A stretch of DNA of 64,000 nucleotides from the NCBI RefSeq assembly GCF_905404315.1, contig NC_066290.1, positions 12,089,453 to 12,153,452 on the forward strand, given 5' to 3'. Numbering within the stretch: the stretch's first letter is position 1; every line of letters begins with the position of its first letter. Positions 44,240-55,643 of this stretch are shown here, piece after piece. The translations under genes and the position numbers were made by a program. This DNA is from Leptidea sinapis (lineage: Eukaryota; Arthropoda; Insecta; Lepidoptera; Pieridae). Under the pieces are notes generated by a model. It saw nothing but the letters and a program-made list of their open reading frames with translations, searched no databases and was not told the origin of the DNA.

Positions 44240-44620
44240 GTAAAGGTGTATTAAATTAAATTTTTATGTTATTTGATACTTTTCAGTTTTTGAAGACGGT
44301 TTTTTTAAACGTAGTTTTTTTTAATTTTTTTCTTTATATTGTCAGTTAATAATTATCATATAATATATAATCGAACTGAATGAAAAGTCCTAAATAGCTG
44401 TACAAAAAAACAATTATATCATCGATGTAAAAAAAAATCATAAAAAATGTACATAAAATGAAAACAACTGGGCCAAACTATGTAAAATTTTAAATTTTAA
44501 AAAATTACGTAAGTCGGATCATAAATCTCAGAGTAATCGGTGTACATGCATAAAAAAAATACCGATCGAATTGATAACCTCCTCCTTTTCGAAGTCGGTT
44601 AAAAAAGAACTTTTTATGAA
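44240..44620 (-). repeat. Interspersed repeat ending in ACCGACTTC...GGAGGAGG
   Basis: The right part reads CCTCCTCCTTTTCGAAGTCGGTT (minus strand ACCGACTTCGAAAAGGAGG), with ATCGGTGTACATGCATAAA nearby. A related ACCGACTTCAAAAACGAGGA lies at 47939-47958. I recall this as a frequent insect repeat end; class unknown. Confidence 0.45.
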
Positions 44621-45102
44621 GTACCTATACCTATCTACATGCTTAGAACTGGCACTATATACCCACTTCCAGTTGAGGATAAAGCGCAAAATAGGTATAA
44701 AATTTTCCATGTACGATGACGTCATCGAACCAGGATAACTCCAGTTCAACAGTAATAATATTGTTATTCCCAATTAACAATTTCTAGTATTAACACATTT
44801 TCCGCAAAGCAACATATATAAAATTGGTATAACATATAATGAAAAAGGTGAAAAAAATAATCAAGGCAGTAAAATATTGTACCCTTCGATCCTTTTTACG
44901 TTAGACTGTTACAGCTGTGTAAATGTAAAAATAGTGGCTAACTGTTACCCTCTATTTTCAGCAGACGCACGCACACTTAAAGTGACTGACGTATCGCGAA
45001 TGCAAGATGTAGCTGTCATGCACACTAAACTAATAAACCTGGCCTGTTTTCATGCTTTGCTTAACAGCAAGAGCCTCTATATATACGTATAAGATATCTT
45101 AT
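44621..45102. other. Spacer
   Basis: No gene or clear repeat. Confidence 0.45.
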
Positions 45103-45110
45103 ATTGTATC

Positions 45111-45485
45111 CACGGACTAGTAAAAAAATAAGGACTCCGTGTCACCTTACATAACAGTGTAGCACCAAAACAAGCCGATTAACGTGTAAATACATAGCCC
45201 CACGCACACACTTACACTACTACAGGCCGATAGGCGGTCATCATGAGAATTGTCATCGTGTGTGACAGATCATTTTGCGTCTCAATAAATATTTAAAAAA
45301 TGCCGTCGTGCGTTGTGAAAAAGTATTAAAACGATACTTTATAAGTATTTGTGGCCATATATGATTATTTAAGGGAGAAAAAATTGTGTAGCTAGTATCC
45401 CCCGTAACCGTAACACACACTAGCATATCAGTGCTTCATTTGCTAATATCACGGCGCGGAGTCCTTCTATTTTTACTCGTCCGTG
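45111..45485. mobile_element. P-element-like DNA transposon remnant with 8-bp target duplication
   Basis: Terminal inverted repeats of about 30 bp: the left end begins CACGGACTAGTAAAAA and continues to AAGGACTCCG; the right end is its reverse complement with few mismatches, ending TTTTTACTCGTCCGTG. The flanking 8-mers are ATTGTATC (45103-45110) and ATTGTACC (45486-45493), 7 of 8 identical. Inside, ATG at 45300 opens MPSCVVKKY before a stop, resembling the start of a THAP zinc finger (MPxxC), the DNA-binding domain of P transposases. Eight-base duplications also occur in hAT, but the ends are not CAGNG-like. Non-autonomous, 375 bp. Confidence 0.6.
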
Positions 45486-45493
45486 ATTGTACC

Positions 45494-45650
45494 GTAAGAA
45501 TATTATAAAATAAATTCGAATTTTTCTTAGGATTTGAACATTCTCAATTGCAGGACTATATAATATGGATTGACCCCAGAGGGAGAGAGGGGCATAATTA
45601 TGGAGCTACCTACATTTGTTACCACCGAAATTTTTTTTAATGAAAATAAT
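45494..45650. other. Spacer
   Basis: Nothing recognised. Confidence 0.4.
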
Positions 45651-45785
45651 GGAAGAGACGAGCAGGTCGTTCAATACAGTGCCTCTTGGGATTCTTGATA
45701 AACCACGTCACCTTGAGACATAAGATGTTAAGTCACATTTGCTACTACGGCTACGGCGCCCTTCAGACTGAAACACACACAAATG
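45651..45785 (+). repeat. Interspersed repeat, family A, internally deleted
   Basis: Contains GACGAGCAGGTCGTTCA, GTGCCTCTTGGGATTCTTGA, ATAAGATGTTAAGTCACATT and GGCGCCCTTCAGACTGAAAC. The central hairpin and the 3' end are missing. Confidence 0.7.
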
Positions 45786-45827
45786 ATCAGGTTGGTAACT
45801 TGACGTCATTTAAAAGCGTCTCTGTCA

Positions 45828-45900
45828 GTGCCGGATTTAGGGGAATGCAACACCAGGGGTTCAAGTGCTGCGTTAAGGTAGGAGTATTTTCTATTATTGA
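45828..45900 (+). repeat. hAT-like end fragment
   Basis: CAGTGCCGGATTTAGGGG resembles the left end of the hAT-like MITE at 35077. No matching right end. Confidence 0.4.
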
Positions 45901-45971
45901 AGGTCCCTAAGTCGTATCAATTCGAGACAATATCAGCAGGTAATTGATGCATAATGTGAACGTATTGTATT

Positions 45972-46085
45972 TTGACGATAAATCCGGTGGTGGAATCCCA
46001 CCATTCCTCTGAGCACTCTGTGATAAATGCGTCAGAAGATGCAGAGAGATCCCACATCTCTACGCAACGTGAAAAAATCAAGCGG
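45972..46085 (-). pseudogene. Family G LINE C-terminal fragment (antisense here)
   Basis: Plus-strand words TGGAATCCCACCATTCCTCT, GATAAATGCGTCAGAAGATG and TCTCTACGCAACG parallel those at 39820-39915 (GTGATAAATGCGGTAGAAGA, TCTCTACGCAACG). It joins a different LINE at about 46086, producing a chimeric 186-codon plus-strand frame. Confidence 0.55.
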
Positions 46086-46532
46086 ATCGTATATGACTTC
46101 ATCGTGGATTATTATGTTAAAATTAAATTAAACTATTGTGTCCCAGAAATAATTTTGAAATCGTACAATATGTGTCGACCGTGGAGAAACAGCAAAGGTT
46201 GCAGGCAAACAAAGAATGCGGTTCCGGTGCCCCTAAAGAGGTTCACCCGCAACCTGATGAGACTACACAGACACAATATACGCACAATTGTAGGTGTAGT
46301 CACCGGTCACTGTCCCTTGAACAAGCATCTGTCTATCATAGGTGTAACAGACAGCCCTCTGTGCAGAGGATGCATGAAGGCGGAGGAAACGCCAGAACAC
46401 GTGCTTATGGAAAGCAGGAGTGTGGCCGAACAACGGGCACAAATACTCCAATCACCAGCATCGCTTCCAGATGCCTGCAGAAACTTAAAAAGACTGCTAG
46501 ACTTCTGGTATGATCTGGGCTGGTTGGAGTAA
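46086..46532 (+). pseudogene. Non-LTR retrotransposon ORF2 C-terminus after RNase H
   Basis: A plus-strand frame to the stop at 46530-46532 encodes a C-terminal LINE segment with TGHCPLNKHL, then a C-x2-C-x8-H zinc-knuckle-like motif (SPLCRGCMKAEETPEH), and ends FWYDLGWLE. This arrangement is found at the very end of I/LOA/R1-group proteins that carry RNase H. Reverse transcriptase and RNase H are absent, so the copy is strongly 5'-truncated. The natural stop appears preserved; the following ~150 bp are probably its 3' UTR. Confidence 0.7.
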
Positions 46533-47740
46533 GAAGAAATTTTCTTTTAAAAAACGCACAATGGCCCAATCAAGAGGCTAAATGTGTAATCAGCCCAGCT
46601 AAACTATGTGTCGACCGTTTTTATCAACACACGTAAACTAATTCCAAATGTAGAAGCTGATGTGTACCCACCCTAAGGAAACGCATCGACATCAAAGTGC
46701 TATCGGCTTCCGGTCGCGATGGCGGTGGGGTTATCGGCGATTCGTTCCCAAAGGCCCACAATTAAACCTTACCATATCCGGTGCCACCTTCAGGACTAAC
46801 AAATATTGTTTGACAGTTACACTACAAACATCTTTATCTGTGGCAACAGTTGGATAATAAACTTGACTTGATATGGATTTTATTTTTATAAATCATTGAA
46901 TTTATTTTGTTTCTGATACAAAAAAAAAACAACGCGGTTCACTGGAAAGTAGAATAGAAAAAGTACTTTTATTGCCAACACGTGATCATATGGCGTTTTA
47001 GAACATTTTAAACTATAGACGAAAAATTTAAATACATTGAATATGCAAATTTTTTAGTGTTTCTATATGATTGCTTATAAAGTTTGTAAAATGTTTACAA
47101 ATAGACATATTGCATTAAGGTTGGTTTATTCGGACGTAAAACTGTTTCCCGTGTTTATTTGCAAGGCAGCTTGTCATTCGGAAAACTTCAGAATTATCAT
47201 TGTATTGACAGGGTTGTCAACGATATTGTAAACATTTTGAATGCAAATAAAGAAAATGTTCTTTGTTTATCATCAGTTATAACTTTATACCAAGTTTATT
47301 TGTAAGGCCGAATGTGTTTATCAATAAAATTACGATAAATTTACTACCAACAATAATTAACTACTATTAAAAAGGATTCATTTATCGATATCCGCCCATA
47401 TCACAGCGATGTATACAAGTAATTGGACGTTCATTTCTGTAACAGTCCGCCATCTTGGACTAAATATAAAATTGCATTGTCAACAAACGAACCAAATTTT
47501 CAATAGATCTGGATATCTCATCTAAGGGTTAGTAAATTCCGTTAGAGTAGATAGAAGAAAGTGAATTTACCAAAGCATATAGTTATTTTATAAATATAAA
47601 GCCCTAATTTAAGTTAATATATCTATTGAAGGGTTATCAGTCGCTTTGCCTTAAGTCTTAAGAAAGAGACGGAAACCAACACCGGGACTTTGTAGAGATG
47701 TCGATACTTGATACTCTTATTGTACTTTATCAACATTATC
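46533..47740. other. LINE 3' UTR remnant, then AT-rich DNA
   Basis: Up to about 46690 the text is probably the 3' UTR of the preceding LINE. 46690-46860 is complex and unrecognised. The rest is AT-rich without genes. Confidence 0.4.
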
Positions 47741-47910
47741 ATCAGCCTAAAAACGTCCACTGCTGAACAAGGGCCTCCCCAAAGATCTCCACGACGCGGA
47801 TGATCGGTCCTGCGCTGCCCTCATCCAACTCATGTATTCCGGCAATCTTGACCAGATCGTCGGTTCATCTTCTGGGGAGGCGCCACAAGATAAACCGACA
47901 CTGCGTTTTC
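47741..47910 (-). pseudogene. RTE-type 3' end fragment
   Basis: Plus-strand words AACGTCCACTGCTGAACAAG, GGCCTCCCCAAAGATCTCC, ACGCGGATGATCGGTCCTGC and CTTGACCAGATCGTCGG are antisense to the RTE C-terminal tail (WTDDLIK...RWMRT...DRP...WRSLGEAF) seen at 56520-56620. Confidence 0.65.
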
Positions 47911-48032
47911 TGGTCCTATAATTCTAATGATTATTTTAACCGACTTCAAAAACGAGGAGTAATTGTTAAGCGCACCAGAACAATATAAAAAACTGATATA
48001 AAAAGTGTATGTGTACTTAAGTATGCACGCAA

Positions 48033-48333
48033 GAAGTTATACTTCTTTGGCCTCGTGCTATTCTACGTTTGTAGAAAGAACAATATTGTAAAAATCTTGC
48101 ACGATGGCTTTGACAATTCATTATAAAATTACGAATACGGCTGTACGGGCTTGAACCCTTTGCCTATCCTAATAATGGACGAAGAAACCAAAAAGAAATA
48201 ACGAATGTCGCAAACGTCAGAAAATTTTAGGAACCAACTTCACTCTGTTATTATTGTTTTACAGTGATGCGCGCGCATCTTAAAATTTCACTCTCATCAT
48301 TTTTTCATAACGCTTCTGAAGAAGTATAACTTC
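48033..48333. mobile_element. Element bounded by GAAGTTATACTTC inverted ends, enclosing a family D scrap
   Basis: GAAGTTATACTTC (48033-48045) and GAAGTATAACTTC (48321-48333) are exact reverse complements, about 300 bp apart, and each is itself nearly palindromic. Inside, 48125-48240 is the inverted relative of the family D duplicates (GGGCTTGAACCCTTTGCC corresponds to GGCAAAAGGTTCGAGCCC at 58121). The class is unclear; a MITE is the simplest reading. Confidence 0.5.
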
Positions 48334-48345
48334 AAAAATGTTTTC

Positions 48346-49600
48346 TTATTTAAATGATAGAAAAAATGAGCTAAAGAATTAAAAAGTGATTGTGTTCGAA
48401 TTTATTTCGTGTTGAATATCGGCTCAACGCCTATGCAAGATTTCAACACGTGATAGAAACATACGTTGTATGTCGCATGTACCCTTCAAGGCATTATCAA
48501 TAGGATAAGTAGTCCACAAAATAAATAGAAGCATGAATGAACGCTTGGGCCGAGCCAGAACTTCCGGTACAGTAATAAGGACACTGATAACGATATTCGT
48601 CGGCCACAGCTACCTCATGTCGGGTGTCGCTTGATAATTATACTTCAATTTGGCGGGATAATCATAAAGAAATAGTCTTGGTAGCGCTAGAAGACTCTAA
48701 GTTATAACTATAAAACATATTAGATACTGAACTACCTAACAACAATAGCTTTTTGATTACGGCAACTGTAAGATGCCTGTGAGCGTGGCATCTTGACACT
48801 CAATGGCGTCTTTCAAATTTTGTAACATGAGCTTCGTGTTATTTTATATTGAAATTAATAAAATATATAATTTCTACTTTCTTGTAGATTTATATTTACA
48901 ATGTTCTACTACACAACCCGGCATTTTAGTTTCGATTATTAGCAAAGTTTAACAGAACATGTGGCACGTCAACGTCACACATTGATCGAGACTGGCTTGA
49001 GTACGCCCACTTGGGCGTAGTATTAGTTGCCGCACTTTCTGACTACGCTTGCGGTAGTTACTTGTTGGAGCGCAGTGGAAACCAATCCTTAATCTAAGAA
49101 AACGTATTAATTATTAGACATACGTGTCTACATCTTTATTTTAATTAAAGATCACTCCATACTTATTATTATGTACCTAGTATATGTAGTAATTTAAGTA
49201 TTGTACTTCAATTTTCCAGGATTATAATCAAAATCAAAATTGCTGACGCAAGAATTTGGGCCTTTGCCTCTCGTCTAGTCACTTGTACCCACACAAATGT
49301 CTTCTATGCCTTTATTTTACAGAAAGTTACAATACAGCTAATACTTGTAGCTTTTATGTAGCTGTAGATAAGCATATTCGTTAGAGAATGCGTATGACGT
49401 GCGCCAATCAGAATTCAAGAAAGAGACAACGAATGGCCACATCTTCGGCTTATCTCCTCACACTTTGTCGCTCAACTATTTAGTTAAATAAAGAAGCTAG
49501 TTTATAGCTCTTACATATATTATATACTGTATTTTACTATGACTGTATATTATGTTTAATAATTTTAAATTACCAATAATTTAATAAATAGATTTGGTGT
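48346..49600. other. Non-coding DNA with a palindrome
   Basis: TACGCCCA (49002-49009) and TGGGCGTA (49012-49019) make a perfect 8-bp-arm hairpin with a 2-base loop. Otherwise no gene or repeat recognised. Confidence 0.45.
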
Positions 49601-49609
49601 TTCTGGGAA

Positions 49610-49985
49610 CTAAATTCAAATTCAAATATTATTATTCAAAATAGGGTGTGACATCACTTATTGAAAGTCAAAAACTACCACCCATTCCAAAATGAATGCC
49701 TCAGACTTGAGAAGAATAGGCGCAACAAACTCAGTGGACTTTTTTTTTTCATAGAAAAAATATACAACTTAATATTGTACAGTTATTATTTAATAGCCTG
49801 AGGGCGGTCACTCCATTCCCAATCTGTGGTATCATTAAGAAACTCATTCATGTTATAGTAACCTTTACCACACAAACGTTATTTAACAATTCTTTTGAAT
49901 AATGTAATACTTTTGTTTTGAACATTTCCTGGGATCTTGTAAAAGCATATACATCGCCCTACAAAAGACTTACTAACTCGACTTA
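49610..49985 (-). repeat. Interspersed repeat, family C, full length with simple tail
   Basis: Reverse-oriented: the tail AAATTCAAATTCAAATATTA (49613-49632), then TGACATCACTTATTGAAAGT, AGCCTGAGGGCGGTCACTCC and the start AAAGACTTACTAACTCGAC. The TTTGAATTTGAA-type tail points to a retroposon (SINE or LINE 3' end). No coding. Confidence 0.8.
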
Positions 49986-50540
49986 GCCGAGTAGTAGGCA
50001 TTATATGTTTATGTCTGTTCCTGGTGTTGAAGATACTTAATCTGTCTGTTTCCAAATTGGAACAAAATACCCAAAAGATAAAGCAACACGTAGAATTTTA
50101 TACGTAACTTATTATCTTCAAGGTGCTTACGAAATGGAGCAGAACTTGTAGCCCTTCTTCAGTTCAATGTAAGTCATCATGCAATTACTAATTACTCAAA
50201 ATGTCGGATACAAGCGGTTATCAAACGGAATTGGGTCGTTTTGTAAATCGCTATCAAGCGTTCGTACGCAAGTTACAATTTCAAAACGGGATAGCGTTAT
50301 GAGGTCGCTGGATAAGATTGCGGTGAAGTAAACACAATATTGATAAGTTGGCATTTTTGCAATGAATGAGGACAACTGTGGCCATTAGGACGCCATACCT
50401 AATCTAATATATTTATTACACGAAATTTTGTATATTCGTTATATTTAACAATTTAATAAGTTAGCTAGACTTATGAGCTCCTTCATAGGGCCATACCAGT
50501 AGTATATACCAGTCAGTAAACTGAGCACAAATTCATGAAA
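49986..50540. other. Spacer
   Basis: No gene or repeat with ends. Confidence 0.45.
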
Positions 50541-50548
50541 TATATTAA

Positions 50549-50595
50549 AGTTTCTTTGACATTGAAGACATTAAGCCTTCAATGTCAAAGAAACT
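50549..50595. other. Perfect 19-bp stem, 9-base loop hairpin
   Basis: AGTTTCTTTGACATTGAAG (50549-50567) is followed after ACATTAAGC by its exact reverse complement (50577-50595). Outside the stem, ATATTA on the left and TAATAT on the right can pair after a four-base bulge, extending the fold to about 70 nt (50539-50608). It could be a small-RNA precursor, a transposon end or a templated mutation; it matches no miRNA I know. Confidence 0.5.
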
Positions 50596-50599
50596 AGTA

Positions 50600-51470
50600 T
50601 AATATAACAAAGAAATAGTATAGTAGATTATTTAGAGGATGCTTCTGGTCTGGTTTATGATTTAAAAGATGTGCTGGGAGTTAATAATGAAACATTAACT
50701 TTATGGATGCTTTCTGCGGTAAGTTGTTATATGATTTAAAAGATGGGCTGGGAGTTTCTTACCAGTTCTTCTACCAATAGTCCCCTTCACGAACTGATGT
50801 AGCTTCATGACGATGGAACAGACCCAAGCAGAAAATGTTTAACAATTATTTAAAAAAAAATCAATGTAGTAGAGTCACTCATTTTCTTTCTAAATATTGT
50901 CCCACTGTCATCGGCACATACAGGGCCCAACATAAATAAAAATATTGCACTCACAATAAACAGATGAATAAAAATGTTAATTAGTCATCATTGTGAAATC
51001 GAATCGTGTTGTGAAATAATGATTCACGAGTGACTTCCGCGTGGACATTATCTGAGTGATCTTTATTCTTCCGAATGACTCAAAAACATCCGTTAGGGCC
51101 ATAGACACTGAGAGTAGACAGAGTGTGTCATATCCACACATATGTTAAGTAAAAACGGGGAAGGTGTGAGGAGATATGTCGAACGTGAGGCTATTAATTG
51201 TCTCTTTCTAGAATGTTTTTAATTGGATTCCATACATTCCATCTTTAAGTTTTAGGATGGCACCGTGTAGTGTTGTTAACGTTTCAGTTGATCAGAGAAC
51301 CTTCTATTCGGTACTTGATCTACCTTTAAATACTACTTTACGTTTTTTTTGGTTATTTAAGTTTATTCGATTCTCGTGGCATTAACCAGTTAATAAGGGT
51401 ATATAAAATCCTCAATTAACACTTACACTCCTACTAAGATACGCTTAACAAAGGTAGAAACGAAAATTTA
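50600..51470. other. Non-coding DNA with a short direct repeat
   Basis: TATGATTTAAAAGATG followed by CTGGGAGTT occurs twice (near 50657 and 50730). No gene recognised. Confidence 0.45.
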
Positions 51471-51471
51471 G

Positions 51472-52930
51472 ATTTTTTTTGGATAATCTTGACATCCCAC
51501 CTGAAAATGATTATCCACTATGGAAGCTCACTTTAAAAGTGTTAAAACACCCATCACTTAAGGATGATGGAAGCTGGGCAAGAACTGATGCAGATAGAGC
51601 AAAATTATTCGGTGAACATTTGTCTTGTGTATTTACTTCTAATCCCGAATTAGGATCAACTAAAATAGACGAGGCTATAGAAAGCATATCCCTAACTCAT
51701 CAACTATTACTTCCTATCAAATGTTTTTCCAAAAGTGAAGTATACCAAGCCATTCGTAAACTAGATTCAAAAAAAGCTCCCAGCTATGATCTCATAAAGT
51801 GAAAACGTTAAAAGAGTTACCTGATTATATTGTTGATACAAATATACAATACATTTTAAAACGTGTATTCATTTCTGAGCACTGGAAATCAGCTGAAATA
51901 ATCCTTATCCTAAAGCCAAGAAAGGAACCAGAAAAGTTATCTCATATCACCCCATAAGCCTACTGCCAATAGCTTCTAAATTGCTGGAAACCCTCGTTGA
52001 AAAAACTTCAACCAGAAATAAATAAATCAAATATAATGCCCTCGCACCAATTTCGTGAGGATCATGGAACCATTGAACAGGTTCATCCACTAGTAAATGA
52101 GAGCCCGGCAGCCTTTCTCGATGTCTCGCAAGCTTTTGACCGAGTTTCGAGGCACCAAGGCTTACTATTCAAAATATAGACAATCTTTGCATCAAACTTC
52201 TATCTATTTTTAAAATCATATCATACTCCATATCACTTTTATGTAAAGCTTGGTAAGAAAAATCTGACTTATATGACATTAAGGCGGGAGTCCCTGCCCC
52301 TAAAAAATCTGCCAACGGGCACCTTCGCTGATGATACAGCAGTGTTAGCTACTCTCATGAAGATCCGGAAATTGTATCCGATAAGCTGCAACGAAGTCTT
52401 AATAAAATATCTGTGTGGCTGCGTGACTTGCGCATCAAAGCGAATGAGTCCAAATCTGCTCATATGACCTTCACACTTAGACATGGCTCATGCCTTCCAG
52501 TCAAATTGAATAATATTGAAATACCTCAGTGCGAGGAAGTGCGATTATTGGGTATACTAATGGATAGACGACTGACATGGAAAAGACATATTTTCAATAA
52601 AAGAAAAGCACTTGGCAACACAGAAAGATATACCTACTGGTTAATGTCATGGCACTCACATTGTCACACTATTAAATCCTATGTAGTCCTATGGATTTGA
52701 GCTATGGGGAACTGCATAAAATTCAAATCTGGCAATCCTCCACCGCGACTTGAAAGTACCAATGGTTAAACAGGAGATACTTAATAAACTGAAGTCTTAC
52801 GCAAAACGCATTAACGCCCACCCAAACGCACTCGCCTGTAATCTGATGAATAAAAGTTCTTGCAACAGATTAAAGAGAAAGGTCCCTCAAGACCTCAACA
52901 TAATACAACATATTGGGATTTTTAAAAACT
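51472..52930 (+). pseudogene. Degenerate jockey-type reverse transcriptase
   Basis: Successive frames give a recognisable jockey ORF2: LDIPPENDYPLWK linker and DGSWART (51480-51600); LDSKKAPSYDLIK (RT motif, 51760-51802) followed by a frameshift; FLDVSQAFDRV (about 52112-52146, catalytic Asp block); FADDTAVLAT (about 52325-52355, the catalytic FADD); then LRIKANESKSAHMTFTLRH and LLGILMDRRLTWKRHIFNKR (52440-52600). There are several stops and frameshifts, and part of the palm between 52190 and 52270 is missing. It differs strongly in sequence from the jockey at 4253-7050, so it is another family and much older. Confidence 0.85.
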
Positions 52931-53740
52931 AAAGAGAACTGTATAACCTCTAGCTAAATGCCAAGTGATTAAGCAGATTAAAATCATACATCCATTATTT
53001 TGCCAGAAAACATGCAACAATGGGTGTAAACAATTTTAAAGTATCAATTTAATCGGTCACTTCGTGCATGCAAAATTATTGTTAAGTATTAATTCATTAT
53101 TGAATATATAGTACAAGATTCCAAGATTTTAAACTGAATATTAAATAAAAAACATATCACATTTCGTGGCTGACTTTTTACGACTTGTTAATCAAAATAG
53201 GTTACAAAAACAATTGATTCGCTTTCCGATTCAATCTTGCTATCAACGGAGATACCCATTTCTAGAGGTTCTTGTCTCTCGCACTTTTTGTCTAAACGCT
53301 AGTTATTAGTATATTGTAAGTCTATAGGCCTCAGTTGTATGTCTCAGTTCGTTCTCTGTATCTCCAGTTATATTATTCTGAGAACAAAATCATTCATAAA
53401 TGAGCATGATTCATCTTATCTAACGATTTTCGATCCCACAATAATATAGTAATTTACTTGCATTCGTCGCTAAATGCAAATATGTAGCTTATGTTATCTG
53501 CAATAAAGAATGAATCTGCTTGTAGGATTGGCACGTATAATAAGTCCGCAAAAGTCCTATATGTATATAAATTGCTTTGACCTAGTGTATTGCGCAGTAA
53601 CTCTCATGTGCGTAATAATTCTTTTATCTAATCAATTTCGAGGACAATAAGCATTCTGGACTGTAGGTACCCGAAAGATGGATACATATTGTATAAAACC
53701 ATCCTCGGAGGTTTTTCACCGGCCGCCATTTTTTTTTATG
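52931..53740. other. AT-rich to mixed DNA
   Basis: 53200-53420 is more complex but unrecognised. No gene found. Confidence 0.45.
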
Positions 53741-53759
53741 GAATCAAACACCCACCCTA

Positions 53760-54085
53760 TTTATATATTTTTTATGGAATAGGAGGACAAACGAGCGTAC
53801 GGGTCACCTGGTGTTAAGTGATCACCGCCGCCCACATTATCTTGCAACACCAGAGGAATCACAACATTGCCGGCCTTTAAGGAAGGTGTACGCGCTTTTT
53901 TTGAAGGTACCCATGTCGTATCGTCCCGGAAACACCGCACAAGGAAGCTCATTCCACAGTTTTGTAGTACGAGGGAGAAAGCTCCTTGAAAACTGCACTG
54001 TGGAGGACCGCCACACATCCAGATGGTGGGGATGATATCCTAACTTGTGGCGTGTCGTGCGAATGTGGAATGCGCCCAATAATTG
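53760..54085 (-). pseudogene. Non-LTR reverse transcriptase C-terminal fragment (family G), best preserved
   Basis: The minus strand reads TTRHKLGYHPHHLDVWRSST, then RSFLPRTTKLWNELPCAVFP and YDMGTFKKSAYTFLKGRQ, ending CDSSGVAR. This is the conserved C-terminus of an insect LINE ORF2 downstream of the reverse transcriptase. The copy is 5'-truncated (the reverse transcriptase is missing) and starts with a foreign segment at about 54086. Confidence 0.8.
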
Positions 54086-54540
54086 GTAGCCCCGTAATGA
54101 AATTCCTTTAATCATTTATGTCACTTTACTTATGAATGTCAAGTTGCCATCATGTAGCTGGTGGAATTATTGTTCAATCAACAATCTTTTACGCTCATTT
54201 ACTAACAGGTGAACTCACGTGAAGGCACTTTTTTCTCATAAAAGCAGCCTCGCTTCATATGCGTTTCGCATTTGCATCATACTTTCAGCAGAACACGGCC
54301 AATAATAACTTGAAGCGGCAAATTTTGATACTATTAACATAAGGGATCAATTAAAAAACAAACTACATTGAATATACTATTATACACTCCCTTTTCTTTA
54401 AATAAAAATAGTCCACGTTATTGCAGATAGTACAGCTTTGTAGGTGAAATAATTTTTAATGTCAATTTAGTAGTTTTTAGTGATTTAACTTGAAAACATC
54501 TGTACCAAGACTGAGAGGACTTCTACGAAGGGGCTGATGG
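54086..54540. other. AT-rich spacer
   Basis: Nothing recognised. Confidence 0.45.
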
Positions 54541-54589
54541 AAGTGGTAGGATTAAGATGAGACCAGAGAGTCGGTGGCACAATAGATTA

Positions 54590-54830
54590 AACCGTTGACT
54601 CTCATCTGGATGTCTGGCTTTCCTCCACAGTGCGGTTTTCTTCTTCGTACATACAAACTATGGAAAGAGGTTCCTTGTGTGGTATTTCTACTCGGACGAT
54701 ACGACATGGGAACCTTCAAAAAGACCTTTCTTAAGGGCCGGCAACTTGTTGCAAGAGATTGTGGGCGGCGGTGATCACTTAACATCAAGTGACCCGTACG
54801 CTCTTTGTCTCGATTTCCATAAAAAAATGA
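54590..54830 (+). pseudogene. Family G LINE fragment, opposite orientation
   Basis: The plus strand carries the sense version: CTCATCTGGATGTCTGG, GGAAAGAGGTTCCTTGTGTG, CGATACGACATGGGAACCTT and CAAAAAGACCTTTCTTAAGG, with frame damage. It lies 0.5 kb from the copy at 53760-54085 in inverted orientation. Confidence 0.7.
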
Positions 54831-55643
54831 CGTCAGTTGCCAACTGATCCATCCACATGGCGTCGTGTGCGGTAAACATCGCGTGCAAACAGTGTTCTAA
54901 GCCGTGATAGTTTTAAGAGTCATACAAGCGTTGTAGTTAAATGTTGATCCCGTGTTGTAGAAACGACATTGATTATCGCACGGCGGCGACTGCAATCCGA
55001 GCTGACCCCGCGATATCCCATCAGATCCCCTTCCCCCGCACCCCTGACAGCCGCGCACGCAAATCTCAACCGTTGCACCAACGTGTGAGTGATGAGATTA
55101 GCTCGCGCGCATTGCCAACGGCAGCATGAATGGACCGGCTTGTGAATGAGTGGACTATGTCCCCTGATAAGCCGTATCGTTAAGGCCAGCTGACGCGGAC
55201 GGGAGCCGGCCGAACAAACCCTGTCCCACTTTCCTTACTTATCACTCGCAACAATTTTAAGTTTCTTTATTCATTGTGAATTGATGAATTATTTTATTGA
55301 CCTTATTTATAAATACCTAAAGATATTACTTCATATTTGCTAGAAAATTGTCTACAACTATTGTTTCTTGAAAGTGGCAGGCAGACTCGCCAAGAAATTT
55401 TTGTGTCCTGAGAACTTGATGCTTCTTCCCTTGAAATGTACAACTAAAGTACAATATTTTTTACTTTATGGATGTAAGTGCTTTAAGTATTGACGAGAGT
55501 TCAGAATAAAAATTATTTGATTTAAGTTATTGAGGTTTAAGGTATTGGAGAACCTATGCGTAATAATTAAAATAAGGGTACCGTCAGTAAACGCGTTCTA
55601 TGCAGACATTTTTAGCCTTTTGAAGATGGTAATAGATTTTTAT
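54831..55643. other. Complex GC-moderate patch, then AT-rich DNA
   Basis: 54840-55230 is complex, with several CpG words (GCGCGCATTGCC near 55109). No long frame or known motif. The rest is AT-rich. Confidence 0.4.
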
